Origin: an uncultured Reyranella sp.
GTDB taxonomy: Bacteria > Pseudomonadota > Alphaproteobacteria > Reyranellales > Reyranellaceae
DNA: 51,984 bases
Direction: 5' to 3'
NCBI GenBank assembly: GCA_937915145.1
Contig: CALDNT010000188.1
Location: 1 to 51,984, forward strand
Part shown: piece by piece, positions 8,459 through 17,606 of the stretch
Position numbering within the stretch: the stretch's first letter is position 1
Layout of the letters: the number at the start of each line of letters is the position of its first letter
Program-made: the position numbers and the translations under genes
The notes under the pieces: generated by a model
Databases searched by the model: none
The model's input: the letters and a program-made list of their open reading frames with translations, nothing else
What the model was told of the DNA's origin: nothing

Positions 8459-9805
8459 CTATGTCGCCTGCGGAGTGCCCCACGCGCGCCGCAGTGCCGT
8501 CGGCCGGTGGGCATTGCGTTGCGCGGCATCCCACATCAGACGTGGGTCAAAGGCCTCGGCAGCGAAAATGGTGACGAAGACCACGGCGCAGAAGGCGAGC
8601 GCGCCCACGCCGGGTTCGATGGTCACCACGCGGCCAAACTGGACCAGTGCACCCAGCAGCGACTCCATGAAAATGTCGACCATCGACCAGCGCCCGATCC
8701 AGGCGACGGCGTAATAGAGCATCGTCCGTTCGCGCAGGAAGGCGGCGGCCGTCGCCTGCGTTGTCACCATCATGACGGCCATCAGCATGACGGCAAGGCC
8801 GATCAGCTTGAACACCGGCACCAGGATGCTGGCAAAGAACACGAGCAGCGCCAGCGGATACATCTTCGATGCCAGCAGCTCCTCGACGCCGCCCAGGATT
8901 GTGCTGGGCTGGCCGGCGCCGGCCTGTATGACGGTGAGCACGGGATAGATGTTGGCCGGGACGTAGAGAATGACCCCGGCAATCACCAGCGCCCAGGTGC
9001 GGTTGAGACTGTTCGGCTTGCGCTGATGCAGAGCCGACCCGCACCGCAGGCAGTGCGGATCATGCTCGGCCGGCACCGCAACCAGGCCGCAGCCCTCGCA
9101 GCTCACCGCGCCCGGCCGGAAGTCGAGGAGGCCCGGGGGCATCGGAGCATGGGTCTGGCCGCGGCGTTCGATCTCGTCCCACACTGCGTCCGGATCGAGC
9201 GCGAGTTCGGCCCACACTACGACGACGGAGTAGATGCCCAGCGCATAGACCGCTGGGCCGATGTCGATCGTCACCAGATCGCCCATCTTGGTGTAGGCGA
9301 CGAACACGCCCAGCAGCAGTACGTCGAGCATCGCCCAGACCTTCATGCGCCGGGCGAGCAGGAAGACGCCGCGGAGATTGCGCGGCATGGTGCTCATTTG
9401 CAGGCCAACCAGCACGTAGATCGTCCCGGCGAGCTTGATCAGCGGCGCGAGCACGGTGGTAAACGCGACGGCGATCGCCAGCGGCCACAGGCCGCGCTCG
9501 ACCAGCTCAAGCGGACCCGACGCCAGGTCGGTCTCGCGCACGATGCCGGCTGCCGAGACCTTCATAAGCATGGTGAGCCACAGCACGGCGAACAACACCA
9601 GGGCAGCGGCGGTGAGCGCCAGGCAGCGGTGCAGCGGATCGGTCCGGGTGATGCGCAGCATGGTGCCGCAGCGCCCACAGTTGGAGCGCATTTCGGGAGC
9701 GAGCGACGGCACGATCTGGAACAGGCCGCAGCCCGGACACTCGCGAAGCTGCGGTCTAGTCTCCGGCACTCCGGCTTGCCGCGGCAGGGCCTCGGCGCGC
9801 AGCAT
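8459..9805 (-). CDS. pqiA: Paraquat-inducible protein A (PqiA), membrane component of an MCE system
   Basis: A 448-residue inner-membrane protein with two PqiA modules, each a rubredoxin-like zinc ribbon followed by about four TM helices. Zinc-ribbon cysteines are C23/C26 and C43/C46 (CPGCG, CGRCG), repeated in the second half as CEGCG and CLRCG. PqiA partners the MCE protein PqiB in lipid traffic between inner and outer membranes. The ATG at 9805 is chosen because it starts one base after the pqiC stop and just before the first zinc ribbon; the frame is open further upstream only as antiparallel shadow of pqiC. It is last in the pqiB-pqiC-pqiA operon. Confidence 0.9.
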   Translation of the reverse strand: MLRAEALPRQAGVPETRPQLRECPGCGLFQIVPSLAPEMRSNCGRCGTMLRITRTDPLHRCLALTAAALVLFAVLWLTMLMKVSAAGIVRETDLASGPLELVERGLWPLAIAVAFTTVLAPLIKLAGTIYVLVGLQMSTMPRNLRGVFLLARRMKVWAMLDVLLLGVFVAYTKMGDLVTIDIGPAVYALGIYSVVVVWAELALDPDAVWDEIERRGQTHAPMPPGLLDFRPGAVSCEGCGLVAVPAEHDPHCLRCGSALHQRKPNSLNRTWALVIAGVILYVPANIYPVLTVIQAGAGQPSTILGGVEELLASKMYPLALLVFFASILVPVFKLIGLAVMLMAVMMVTTQATAAAFLRERTMLYYAVAWIGRWSMVDIFMESLLGALVQFGRVVTIEPGVGALAFCAVVFVTIFAAEAFDPRLMWDAAQRNAHRPTALRRAWGTPQAT

Positions 9806-9806
9806 C

Positions 9807-10403
9807 TCAGGGCTGCAGCAGGGCGGCGATTCCGTCCGCGAGTTCGCCGACGGCGTCGCTGGCCGCGGCCACCTGGCCCGCCACGTCCGGCGTCGGCAGA
9901 GGTTTGGCAATGCTGAAGTTGCGCGCCGCCTGGCGCTTGGGGCGGTTGAACTCCACCGCCGCTTGCGCCAGCAGCAACAGCATGCCGGACTTGTCGGTGT
10001 CGAGGCGCTGGATATTGACGCCGACCACGGCGTTGGGGTCGGCGTTGATGGCGCCGCTTTCGCTGTAGATCTTGCTGTTGGGCAGACGCTGCGACAGCTC
10101 GACGGAGAGAATGCGACCGAGCAGCGAGCCCAGCGGCTCGCCCCACCAGCTGTTGGACATGACGCCGAGCTTATAGTCCTCGGAAGTCCGCACGATCTCC
10201 TTGCGGTCGAGGTAGCTGGCGAGGCCGATGTCGCGCAGCTGCACCACTTTCGGACCAGCGGGAAAGGTCGGCCCGGAGCGGACGGCGATGGTGTAGAGGA
10301 CCGGATCGGGCGAGGCTCCGCAGGCACCGACGAGGCCTGGCAGGGCAAGCGCCGGAAACGCCAGCGCGGTCAGACGACGGCGGCCGATGGTCATGTCGGT
10401 CAT
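9807..10403 (-). CDS. pqiC: PqiC-like outer-membrane lipoprotein (ABC-type transport auxiliary, YmbA family)
   Basis: A 198-residue lipoprotein. The signal peptide ends in a lipobox (LVGAC), so the cysteine near residue 28 would be lipidated. The mature domain has family features YTIAVRSG, VVQLRDIGLASYLDRKEIVR and WWGEPLGSLLGRILSVELSQRLP. PqiC sits on the outer membrane and receives the PqiB tube that bridges the periplasm. Its ATG overlaps the pqiB stop as ATGA; a second ATG three codons on (10394) also fits a signal peptide. No metal or enzyme motif is seen. Confidence 0.85.
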   Translation of the reverse strand: MTDMTIGRRRLTALAFPALALPGLVGACGASPDPVLYTIAVRSGPTFPAGPKVVQLRDIGLASYLDRKEIVRTSEDYKLGVMSNSWWGEPLGSLLGRILSVELSQRLPNSKIYSESGAINADPNAVVGVNIQRLDTDKSGMLLLLAQAAVEFNRPKRQAARNFSIAKPLPTPDVAGQVAAASDAVGELADGIAALLQP

Positions 10404-12091
10404 TCCTTGCCGGTATTGGTGCGGCCCTTGATCAGGGCCTCAGGGTGCCGCGCCAGCAGGTCGCTGAGCGCGCGGATCGAACGTGCCGTTTCGGTGATCT
10501 GCGGCATCAGGCGGTCGATGTCGCGATGGAACTTCGACTGATCGCCATATCCCTTTTCGATCGACCCGATCAGATGGTTGGCCTTGGTCACCGACTCCTG
10601 GAGCTGGGCGGCGATTGCGGGCAGCCGCTTGAGCGCCGGTGCGGCGTCCTTGTCGAGGGTGCGGACGAAATCCTGCGCCTCGACCATCGTCCCCTCGAGC
10701 GCGGCAAGGGTCTTCTTGAGCTGCTCGCCATTGACGATGTTGTCGAGTCCGACGACGGCGCCGGACAGGTTCTTACCGATGCGGTCGAAATCGATGCGGT
10801 TGATCTTGGACAGAAGCTCGTTGGCCGAGCGGGTGATGCTGTCGAAGCCGCCGATCTCGGACGACGGCACGATGTAGACTCCGTCGTCCTCGGTCAGTTC
10901 GGCCGGCGGCGCATCGGGTACGATCTCCAGCGCCACAATCTTCTGTCCGGTGATCAGGCTCGGGGCCTGCAGGGTGGCGCGCAGACCGCGTTTGACCAGT
11001 TCGTTGGCCAGCACTCCCGGGCGAAGTCCCTGGGCCGTCGAGATGCCGGTGATCCGCTCTGCCTCGATCCGGTAGCTTACCGGTGCCACGATGCGCTGCT
11101 GCTTGGGTTCATAGACAAGGCTGACGTCGGTGACCTCGCCCACCTTTAGCCCGTACAGCGTAACATCGGCGCCTATGGCAAGACCGGCGACCGATCCAAC
11201 GAAGTTCGACCGCAACTGCAGCTGACGGCCGAACCCCGCCGACTTGGCGACTTCCTGACTGGTATAGAGCGGAAAGCTGTGGAGCGACGGCGCCACCGGC
11301 GAATTCGCTCGAGGTGCCGTGTCGAAGGCGATGCCGCCCAGCAGCAAGGCTTTGAGCGATTCGAACTGAACGTCGATGCCGCTGGCACCTAGCTTCATCG
11401 AGATGCCCGAGGCGTTCCAGAACGATGAATCCTCGAGAACGAACTGATCGTACGGGGCGCGCACGAAGGCGTTGATGGTGACGTCGCTGGCCAGGTCTCC
11501 GATATCCCAGCCGAGCACTGTGCCGACGTCGAGATCGCGGAAGAAGATCGGCGAACCGAGGCTGATCGAACCCAGGCGCTTGCTCTTCAGCTTGTAGGTG
11601 GTGCCCTTGGCCGAGGCCGCGAGGACCGGCGGGTCGCGCTGGCCGATGAAACTGCGCTGCGACTTGCCCTTCTCGGTCGAGGGACGCATGCCAATGTAGG
11701 ATCCCGACAGCAGCGTATCGAGGCCGGTGACGTTGCCGGCGAAGAGCTGCGGCTTTACCACCCAGAAGATCGCCTTGTCGGTCAGCAGCTGTTCGGCCTC
11801 GCGTACGGTTTCGACCGTCACAATGACCTTGGACAGGTCGGGCGCGATGGCGATGGTCTTGACGGTCCCCATCACCACATTTCTATACTTGAGCTGGGAC
11901 TGACCGGCCGTCAGGCCGGCTGCGCTTTCGAAGGCGATGGTGATGGTCGGTCCGCGGTGGGAAAACGTGTCCCACGCCAGCCAGGCGGCGATCAGACCAG
12001 TGAGAATCGGGACGATCCAAATCAGCGGTATGCGGCGCCGGTGCTGCACGCCCGCCGTTGGCAGGTCAATCGGCCCTCCGTTATCGCTCAT
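10400..12091 (-). CDS. pqiB: PqiB-like protein with three MCE domains
   Basis: A 563-residue protein with an N-terminal TM helix (residues 21-40, IPLIWIVPILTGLIAAWLAW). Three MCE/MlaD domains follow at roughly 45-140 (TITIAFESAAGLTAGQSQLKYRN), 160-220 and 285-390 (VGSVAGLAIGADVTLYGLKVGEV). The C-terminal part is helical and repetitive, the region that forms the needle in E. coli PqiB. Such proteins assemble as hexamers with a central channel that carries lipids across the periplasm. It is first in the operon, unlike E. coli, where pqiA comes first. A short upstream reading frame ends with a TGA that overlaps its ATG. Confidence 0.92.
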   Translation of the reverse strand: MSDNGGPIDLPTAGVQHRRRIPLIWIVPILTGLIAAWLAWDTFSHRGPTITIAFESAAGLTAGQSQLKYRNVVMGTVKTIAIAPDLSKVIVTVETVREAEQLLTDKAIFWVVKPQLFAGNVTGLDTLLSGSYIGMRPSTEKGKSQRSFIGQRDPPVLAASAKGTTYKLKSKRLGSISLGSPIFFRDLDVGTVLGWDIGDLASDVTINAFVRAPYDQFVLEDSSFWNASGISMKLGASGIDVQFESLKALLLGGIAFDTAPRANSPVAPSLHSFPLYTSQEVAKSAGFGRQLQLRSNFVGSVAGLAIGADVTLYGLKVGEVTDVSLVYEPKQQRIVAPVSYRIEAERITGISTAQGLRPGVLANELVKRGLRATLQAPSLITGQKIVALEIVPDAPPAELTEDDGVYIVPSSEIGGFDSITRSANELLSKINRIDFDRIGKNLSGAVVGLDNIVNGEQLKKTLAALEGTMVEAQDFVRTLDKDAAPALKRLPAIAAQLQESVTKANHLIGSIEKGYGDQSKFHRDIDRLMPQITETARSIRALSDLLARHPEALIKGRTNTGKE

Positions 12092-12184
12092 CTGGCCTTC
12101 TGTTTCATTGCATCCGGTTCCATTGCATCTCCGGCGGAAGGTAGCTCAATTCATCCGGCCCGCCACTATCGCCGCGGGCGCCGG

Positions 12185-13402
12185 TCAAGCGGCCGGCGGC
12201 TTCGTTGCCCAAGGGTAGCCGCGCCGCGACTGCCGGTAGGCATAGTCGAAGAGTGCGCGCATATACCCCGGATCGAACGGTTCCGGCAGCACTTCGTTGA
12301 AATCCCGCCCCATGTAGGCAAGGTTGTAGCCAATGCCGTCGCGCCGGGTGGTGTTGTAGATGCGGATCATGTCATTGACGCTGGCGGCGGCGATCATGGT
12401 CGAGATGGCGCGGCCGGCAATGCCGAGCGTTCGGCGCTCCACTCTGGCCCATTCAGGATCCAGCCGGCCGTTGCGGATGATGAAGGCCCGCGCCTCGCCG
12501 ACCGGCTGGCCCGCGCGCATGCGCTGCCGGCGCTTCGCGGTGAGTGCCGAAGGATATAGGAAGGCCTGGGCGAAGGTGCCGCCATCGACGTGCATTTCCT
12601 GGTATATTTTCCCGTCAAGCGTCACCTCGATCATGGTCGGCGGAAACGCGGCGGGAACCGCGGCAGATGCCAGAAGTATCCGGCGAACGGTGTCTACCGC
12701 CCGGGGATGTCCGCTCTTGGCGATGGCGCCGATGTTCCAGACCACCGGAATCTGCGCGTCGAGGTCGGTCGACACGACCATCAGCAGACGCCCGGTGTCG
12801 TAGGCTGCCGCGATGTCGGCCAGCATCCGGTCGTCCACATAGCGCGAGATGGTCTCGAAAAGAGGCGCGTTATCGGCCAGGGCATCGTCGAACAAGGCGG
12901 CCGTGATGGAGCGCTTCGACAGTACTTCGTTCGGCTTGATTTCGGTATAGACGGCGCGGAGTTGCGGGTCGTAGCGCGACCCCAGGAAGGCGAATGGCGC
13001 GGTGAGCGCGCCGGTGCTGATGCCGGTCACGAGGTCGAACGTGGGACGGCTGCCCAGCTCGGTCCAGCCGCACAGCAGCCCGGCGCCAAAGGCGCCGTTC
13101 TCGCCGCCGCCTGAAATGGCAAGAAGTTGCAACGGCGGCAGGCCTGCCAGCGTCGCAAGGCCGCGGGCGTGGCGTTGGCGTTCCATGGCCGCCATGAACT
13201 CCGCATCCATGAGGCTGGTACCCTCGCTCGGGAGGAACCGCTCATTCGCAATGCCCAGCACAGACGCCTCGCCGGCGCGACCGGCCGGGACCGGCGGTCC
13301 CCGGTCGGGCAGGGCGCAACCGGGCAGGCTGGTGGCCAGCACTCCGCCCGCGGCCATTCGGAGGAGTCCGCGTCGCGACCGCAGGACGACCGTTACGCTC
13401 AC
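12185..13402 (-). CDS. Patatin-like phospholipase, probable Tat-exported lipoprotein
   Basis: A 405-residue serine acyl hydrolase, read from GTG 13402. It carries the oxyanion loop GGGENGAFGAG (98-108), nucleophile motif GISTG with Ser129, and catalytic-dyad Asp273 in HVDGGTF. The N-terminus has a twin-arginine motif (SRRGLLR) and a lipobox LPGC with the cysteine at 29, so the enzyme is probably exported folded and lipid-anchored. Family members release fatty acids from phospholipids. It lies 4 bp after ftsK on the same strand and about 90 bp upstream of pqiB, so with pqiBCA it may serve envelope-lipid turnover (inference). Confidence 0.85.
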   Translation of the reverse strand: MSVTVVLRSRRGLLRMAAGGVLATSLPGCALPDRGPPVPAGRAGEASVLGIANERFLPSEGTSLMDAEFMAAMERQRHARGLATLAGLPPLQLLAISGGGENGAFGAGLLCGWTELGSRPTFDLVTGISTGALTAPFAFLGSRYDPQLRAVYTEIKPNEVLSKRSITAALFDDALADNAPLFETISRYVDDRMLADIAAAYDTGRLLMVVSTDLDAQIPVVWNIGAIAKSGHPRAVDTVRRILLASAAVPAAFPPTMIEVTLDGKIYQEMHVDGGTFAQAFLYPSALTAKRRQRMRAGQPVGEARAFIIRNGRLDPEWARVERRTLGIAGRAISTMIAAASVNDMIRIYNTTRRDGIGYNLAYMGRDFNEVLPEPFDPGYMRALFDYAYRQSRRGYPWATKPPAA

Positions 13403-13406
13403 GCCA

Positions 13407-16196
13407 CTACCGCTCCCGGTCGTCGATATCGCGCGCCAGGACCTCTCGCTTGCCGACATGATTGGCCGAGCTGACGACGCCTTCGCGTTCCATGCGTTCG
13501 ACGATGCGGGCGGCCCGGTTGTAGCCGATCTGCAGATAGCGCTGGATAAAGCTGGTGCTGCACTTTCGCTCGCGCGCCACCAGGGCGATCGCCTGGTCGT
13601 AGAGTTGATCGCTCTCGCCGCCGTCGCCGTCGCCCGGCAGGCCCAGTCCCTCGACCTCGGCGTCGGGGTCGTCGGTGACCGATTCGATGTAGGCGGGCGC
13701 CCCTTGGGCACGCAGGTGGCGGACCACCTCCTCGACCTCGCTGTCCGACACGAACGGCCCGTGCACGCGGGCAATCTTGCCACCACCCGCCATGTACAGC
13801 ATGTCGCCCTGGCCAAGAAGCTGCTCGCCGCCCTGCTCGCCAAGGATGGTGCGGCTGTCGATCTTCGACGTCACCTGGAAGGAGATGCGGGTTGGGAAAT
13901 TGGCCTTGATGGTGCCGGTGATGACGTCGACCGACGGCCGCTGCGTCGCCATGACGACGTGAATGCCGGCGGCGCGCGCCATCTGGGCAAGACGTTGGAC
14001 GGCGCCTTCGATTTCCTTGCCTGCCACCAGCATCAGATCGGCCATCTCGTCGATGATGACGACGATGAACGGCAGCGGGTTGAGATCGATATCTTCGTCC
14101 TCGAACTGCGGCTTGCGCGTCTCGGGGTCGATACCGGTCTGCACCTTGCGCGTGAGCGACTGGCCCTTACGGGCGGTCTCGACCAGCTTCTCGTTGTAGC
14201 CCGCGATATTGCGCACGCCGACCGAGCTCATGGCGCGGTAGCGGTCTTCCATCTCGCGCACCACCCACTTCAGCGCCACGATCGCCTTGCGCGGTTCGGT
14301 GACGACGGGCGTGAGCAGATGGGGGATGTCCTGGTAGACGCTGAGTTCCAGCATCTTCGGATCGATCATGATGAAGCGGCAACGATCCGGCGGAAGCCGA
14401 TAAAGCAACGACAGGATCATGGTATTGACCGCCACGGATTTGCCCGAGCCGGTGGTGCCGCCGATCAGCAGGTGCGGCATGCGGGCAAGATCGGTGATCA
14501 CCGGATCGCCGCCGATGTCCTTGCCCAGCGCCAGCGGCAGACCTAGCCGATTGTCCTCGTAGTGGCGGGTCGACAGCAGCTCGCGCAGGAACACCGTCTC
14601 GCGCCTGGCGTTGGGTAATTCGATGCCGATCACGTTGCGCCCCGGAACCGTGGCGACACGCGCCGAAACGGCACTCATCGAGCGGGCGATGTCGTCGGCA
14701 AGGCCGATGACGCGGCTCGACTTGGTGCCGGGCGCGGGCTCGAGCTCGTAGAGCGTAACGACCGGGCCCGGCCGCACCTTCACGATCTGACCTTTGACCC
14801 CGAAATCTTCGAGCACGGTCTCAAGCAGTCGGGCGTTCTGTTCCAGCGCCTCTTCATCGATCTTGGTCTCGGTGCTGATCCGCGACGGCAGCGACAGGAT
14901 GTCGAGTGGCGGCAAGCGATACTCGCCGGTCGCGAGGTCGAGTTCCTTCTGGCCGGCCTTGGCGGCGCGCTTGCCCTGCGTGATGCCGCCGGTCTTGCGC
15001 GGGACGATCTTCACCGCACTCGCCGCCGCGGCTGCAGGGTCCGGTTCCTCCGACAGCGCATCGGGCGCAAACGGGTTTTCGTCATCGGCCACTGACTCGT
15101 CGCCGGCAACGGACGGTTCGGGCAGCGACACCGGCGGCGCGAAGGCGATTTCCTCCTGCGGCGGTTCCGGTTCGGCAGGCTCCGCCGACTGGACACCGCG
15201 GCGGGCCAGGAACGGCTCGATGCGCAGGCCGGCCAGACGATCGAACAGGGTGCGATCGCGTATCGAATCGGCAGCCGACTGCGGCGGCGCATGCGGTTCG
15301 AGCGGAACCGGCGAATCGGGGATCTCCGATGCCGGCCGCTCGATCGGAGCATAGGGCGCATCGACCAGCAGCGAGTCGCGCGGCGGCATCGGCGTGCCCT
15401 CGTCGGGGATCTGCTCGACGCGCGCCTCGAAACGCGCGGGGTCGTACTGGCTGGCATCGATCTCGCCCGGAATCTCGGCATAGCCGATCGGCGGCAGGTC
15501 GGCATCTTCGTCAACCGCCGGGGGCTTGCCGCGCCACAGCCCGATTCCAGCCCGGACCAACCACATACCCCACAGGAAGGGTGCGCGTAGGATGCGGAAG
15601 ATCAACGGCAGGTCCGTACGGTTCATGCCGAGCGCCGGCGCCATGGCGATCAGGGCCAGCGCCGCACACACAGGCTCGATCAAAGCAAGGCTGCCGCCGC
15701 TCGAATGAGTCAGCACCAGTTCGCGGAAACGGCCGACCAGGGCGAGACCGACCAGTCCGCCCGGTCCGGCGTGGGTGGCGGCGCCACCGACGTCGCCCAG
15801 GCCGACACAAGCCACGCTCATCATCAGCAGCGCCAGCAGAAGCAGTGAGAGCCTCAGTCCGAAGAAGCCGAGATGGTGGGTGCGTACCATGCGCACGCCC
15901 CAGGTGATCAGCGCCACGGGGACAAGCACGATCGCGAGACCGAACGTCTGCAGCAGCAGGTCCGAAATGTAAGCACCGGGCATGCCGAGCAGGTTGTGCG
16001 GCGCGCGGCCGGTCGCATGGTTGAGAGAAGGATCGGCCGGGCTGTAGGTGAACAACGCCATCAACAGCATGAGGCCAAAGGCGGCGACGGCAACGCCGAC
16101 CAGCTCCATCATGCGACGGCGCAGGAAGTCGCGTCCGCCTTCCGGCAGAATCGTCGTCTTGTGAGCCATCGCCGAAGAGACGCCAAGCATGGCCAT
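13407..16196 (-). CDS. ftsK: DNA translocase FtsK
   Basis: A 929-residue septal DNA pump that clears chromosome dimers at division. The N-terminus has about four TM helices (residues 30-190), then an acidic Pro-rich linker (about 225-400). The RecA-like motor follows, with Walker [10 protein letters not shown] near residue 580 and Walker [16 protein letters not shown], plus the conserved [22 protein letters not shown]. The C-terminal gamma winged helix ([24 protein letters not shown]) reads polar KOPS sites and activates XerCD. Alternative starts at 16190 and 16169 lie within the first ten codons. It is 15 bp after the aminotransferase gene's stop in genome order but upstream of the lipoprotein gene in transcription. 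Confidence 0.97.
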   Translation of the reverse strand: MAMLGVSSAMAHKTTILPEGGRDFLRRRMMELVGVAVAAFGLMLLMALFTYSPADPSLNHATGRAPHNLLGMPGAYISDLLLQTFGLAIVLVPVALITWGVRMVRTHHLGFFGLRLSLLLLALLMMSVACVGLGDVGGAATHAGPGGLVGLALVGRFRELVLTHSSGGSLALIEPVCAALALIAMAPALGMNRTDLPLIFRILRAPFLWGMWLVRAGIGLWRGKPPAVDEDADLPPIGYAEIPGEIDASQYDPARFEARVEQIPDEGTPMPPRDSLLVDAPYAPIERPASEIPDSPVPLEPHAPPQSAADSIRDRTLFDRLAGLRIEPFLARRGVQSAEPAEPEPPQEEIAFAPPVSLPEPSVAGDESVADDENPFAPDALSEEPDPAAAAASAVKIVPRKTGGITQGKRAAKAGQKELDLATGEYRLPPLDILSLPSRISTETKIDEEALEQNARLLETVLEDFGVKGQIVKVRPGPVVTLYELEPAPGTKSSRVIGLADDIARSMSAVSARVATVPGRNVIGIELPNARRETVFLRELLSTRHYEDNRLGLPLALGKDIGGDPVITDLARMPHLLIGGTTGSGKSVAVNTMILSLLYRLPPDRCRFIMIDPKMLELSVYQDIPHLLTPVVTEPRKAIVALKWVVREMEDRYRAMSSVGVRNIAGYNEKLVETARKGQSLTRKVQTGIDPETRKPQFEDEDIDLNPLPFIVVIIDEMADLMLVAGKEIEGAVQRLAQMARAAGIHVVMATQRPSVDVITGTIKANFPTRISFQVTSKIDSRTILGEQGGEQLLGQGDMLYMAGGGKIARVHGPFVSDSEVEEVVRHLRAQGAPAYIESVTDDPDAEVEGLGLPGDGDGGESDQLYDQAIALVARERKCSTSFIQRYLQIGYNRAARIVERMEREGVVSSANHVGKREVLARDIDDRER

Positions 16197-16211
16197 CGTA
16201 CTACCGGCCTC

Positions 16212-17417
16212 CTAAAGCACCCCGGCGAGGCGGGTCATCGCCTCGCGGGTGGTGTTCTCGTCGTGTACCAGTGCCACGCGGATGTAACGCTGGGCAGTGT
16301 TGATGCCGCCGGTTTCCCGGCAGACATAGTCGCCCGGCAGCACCTTGAGATGCGCCTCGGCCCACAGCCTGCGGGTGGCCTCCTCGCCGTCACCGACGTC
16401 GAGCCACAGGAAAAAGCCGCCGCCTGGCGTGTAGTAGCTGAAGCGGTTGTGCAGGATCTGCTCGGCAACGCGGAAGTTCTTGCGATACCATTCGCGCGTT
16501 GCGACCGGGTGGGTCTCCTCGCGCCACAACGCCGCCGACGCCTTCTGGACGGCGAAAGGAATCTGCGGCCCGCCATAAGTACGCCAGCGCAGCATCATCG
16601 CCACGAGTTTGGGATCTCCGGCCATGAAACCCGAGCGAAGGCCGGCAGCATTGGAGCGTTTGGACAGCGAATGGAAAACTGCGAGGTTGCGGAACGGATC
16701 CTTGCCGCCGGTCTCATCCATCGCCAGCGCGGCTTCGAGGCCGCCGACCGGCGGCTTGTCCGTATATATTTCAGCGTAGCATTCATCGAGCGCGAGGACG
16801 GCGTCATGCTTGCGGCACAGCCGAAGCAGATTCTGCAGGTAGTCCATGCCGGCAATGGCACCCTGCGGGTTGGCCGGCGAACACAGATAGACGACCGACA
16901 TTCGGTTCCACGTCGCCTCGTCGATCCTGTCGAATTCCGGCAAGAAACCGTTCGCGGCCTCTGCGTTGACCAGCAGCGGCTCGCCACCGGAAAGAACCGC
17001 GCCACCGAGATAGGCTTGGTAGAAGGGATTCGGAAGCGCCACGACTGGTTTGCCGCCCCCCTTCTCCTGCGGCGTGGCCACCGTGGCGATGATGTAGACG
17101 CCTTCCTTGCTGCCGGCAGTTGGATGGCAATGCTGTGCCGGGTCGAGCAGGCCACTGGGCAGCCTGTAGCGCCGGGTTAGCCACTCGCAGATTGCAACGT
17201 TGAGGTCGGGAAGGCCCTGATTGGGAGGATACCGGTTCCAGCCGTCAACTTCGTCGATCACGATCTGACGGGCAAAGGCCGGCATCGCCCCCTGCGGCTC
17301 ACCCACCGACATGTTGATCATCGCCAAATGGGCTGGCGGGGCGATAGGCGCCAACAGCGCGTTCAGCCGCGCGAACGGAAAGTCGGTCAGCGTCTCCGTC
17401 AGGCGCGGGTTGAACAT
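16212..17417 (-). CDS. dapC: PLP aminotransferase, DapC-like (succinyldiaminopimelate transaminase type)
   Basis: A 401-residue fold-type I aminotransferase. The Schiff-base lysine is in FHSLSKRSNAAGLRSGF; other class I features are MSVGEPQG, YPPNQGLPDLN, CSPANPQGA and the final arginine region RYIRVALVH. The SLSKRSN context and the start NPRLTETLTDFPFARLNAL match the DapC branch, which makes N-succinyl-diaminopimelate for lysine and peptidoglycan. Substrate assignment is by similarity only; aspartate or alanine transaminases are alternatives. Its upstream region contains a good promoter (17502-17530) followed by a strong hairpin with a U-tract. Confidence 0.85.
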   Translation of the reverse strand: MFNPRLTETLTDFPFARLNALLAPIAPPAHLAMINMSVGEPQGAMPAFARQIVIDEVDGWNRYPPNQGLPDLNVAICEWLTRRYRLPSGLLDPAQHCHPTAGSKEGVYIIATVATPQEKGGGKPVVALPNPFYQAYLGGAVLSGGEPLLVNAEAANGFLPEFDRIDEATWNRMSVVYLCSPANPQGAIAGMDYLQNLLRLCRKHDAVLALDECYAEIYTDKPPVGGLEAALAMDETGGKDPFRNLAVFHSLSKRSNAAGLRSGFMAGDPKLVAMMLRWRTYGGPQIPFAVQKASAALWREETHPVATREWYRKNFRVAEQILHNRFSYYTPGGGFFLWLDVGDGEEATRRLWAEAHLKVLPGDYVCRETGGINTAQRYIRVALVHDENTTREAMTRLAGVL

Positions 17418-17453
17418 TGCAAGCCATCCACTGGGCCACGGGCCGGCCGAGTC

Positions 17454-17490
17454 AAAACGACGAACCGGCCGGAAGGGATTCCGTCGGTTC
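17454..17490 (-). terminator. Hairpin plus U-tract in the dapC leader / downstream of amt
   Basis: On the minus strand GAACCGACGGAA (17490-17479) can pair with TTCCGGCCGGTTC (17474-17462) with one mismatch, and TTTT follows at 17457-17454. It could end the amt transcript (stop at 17607) or act as an attenuator, because the predicted dapC promoter lies just upstream of it. Confidence 0.5.
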
Positions 17491-17501
17491 GCTATGGCTT
17501 C

Positions 17502-17530
17502 ATTGTATGAGACAAATTAGCCAATCACAA
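17502..17530 (-). promoter_or_regulatory. Sigma-70-type promoter for the dapC-like gene
   Basis: On the minus strand TTGTGA (17530-17525) and TACAAT (17507-17502) are separated by 17 bp. The predicted transcription start is near 17495, about 80 bases before the dapC ATG. Confidence 0.55.
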
Positions 17531-17606
17531 CAAAGGAATAGGCTGCTTTCCTCATGCAAAGAAGCGCTTTGTGACGCGCCCTTGCATCGGCCACCAACCC
17601 TCGGGG

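Noticed and set aside
8507-9916. 469-codon plus-strand frame over pqiA
   Set aside because: Antisense shadow of a well-supported PqiA with zinc ribbons; composition rich in His, Gln and Arg.
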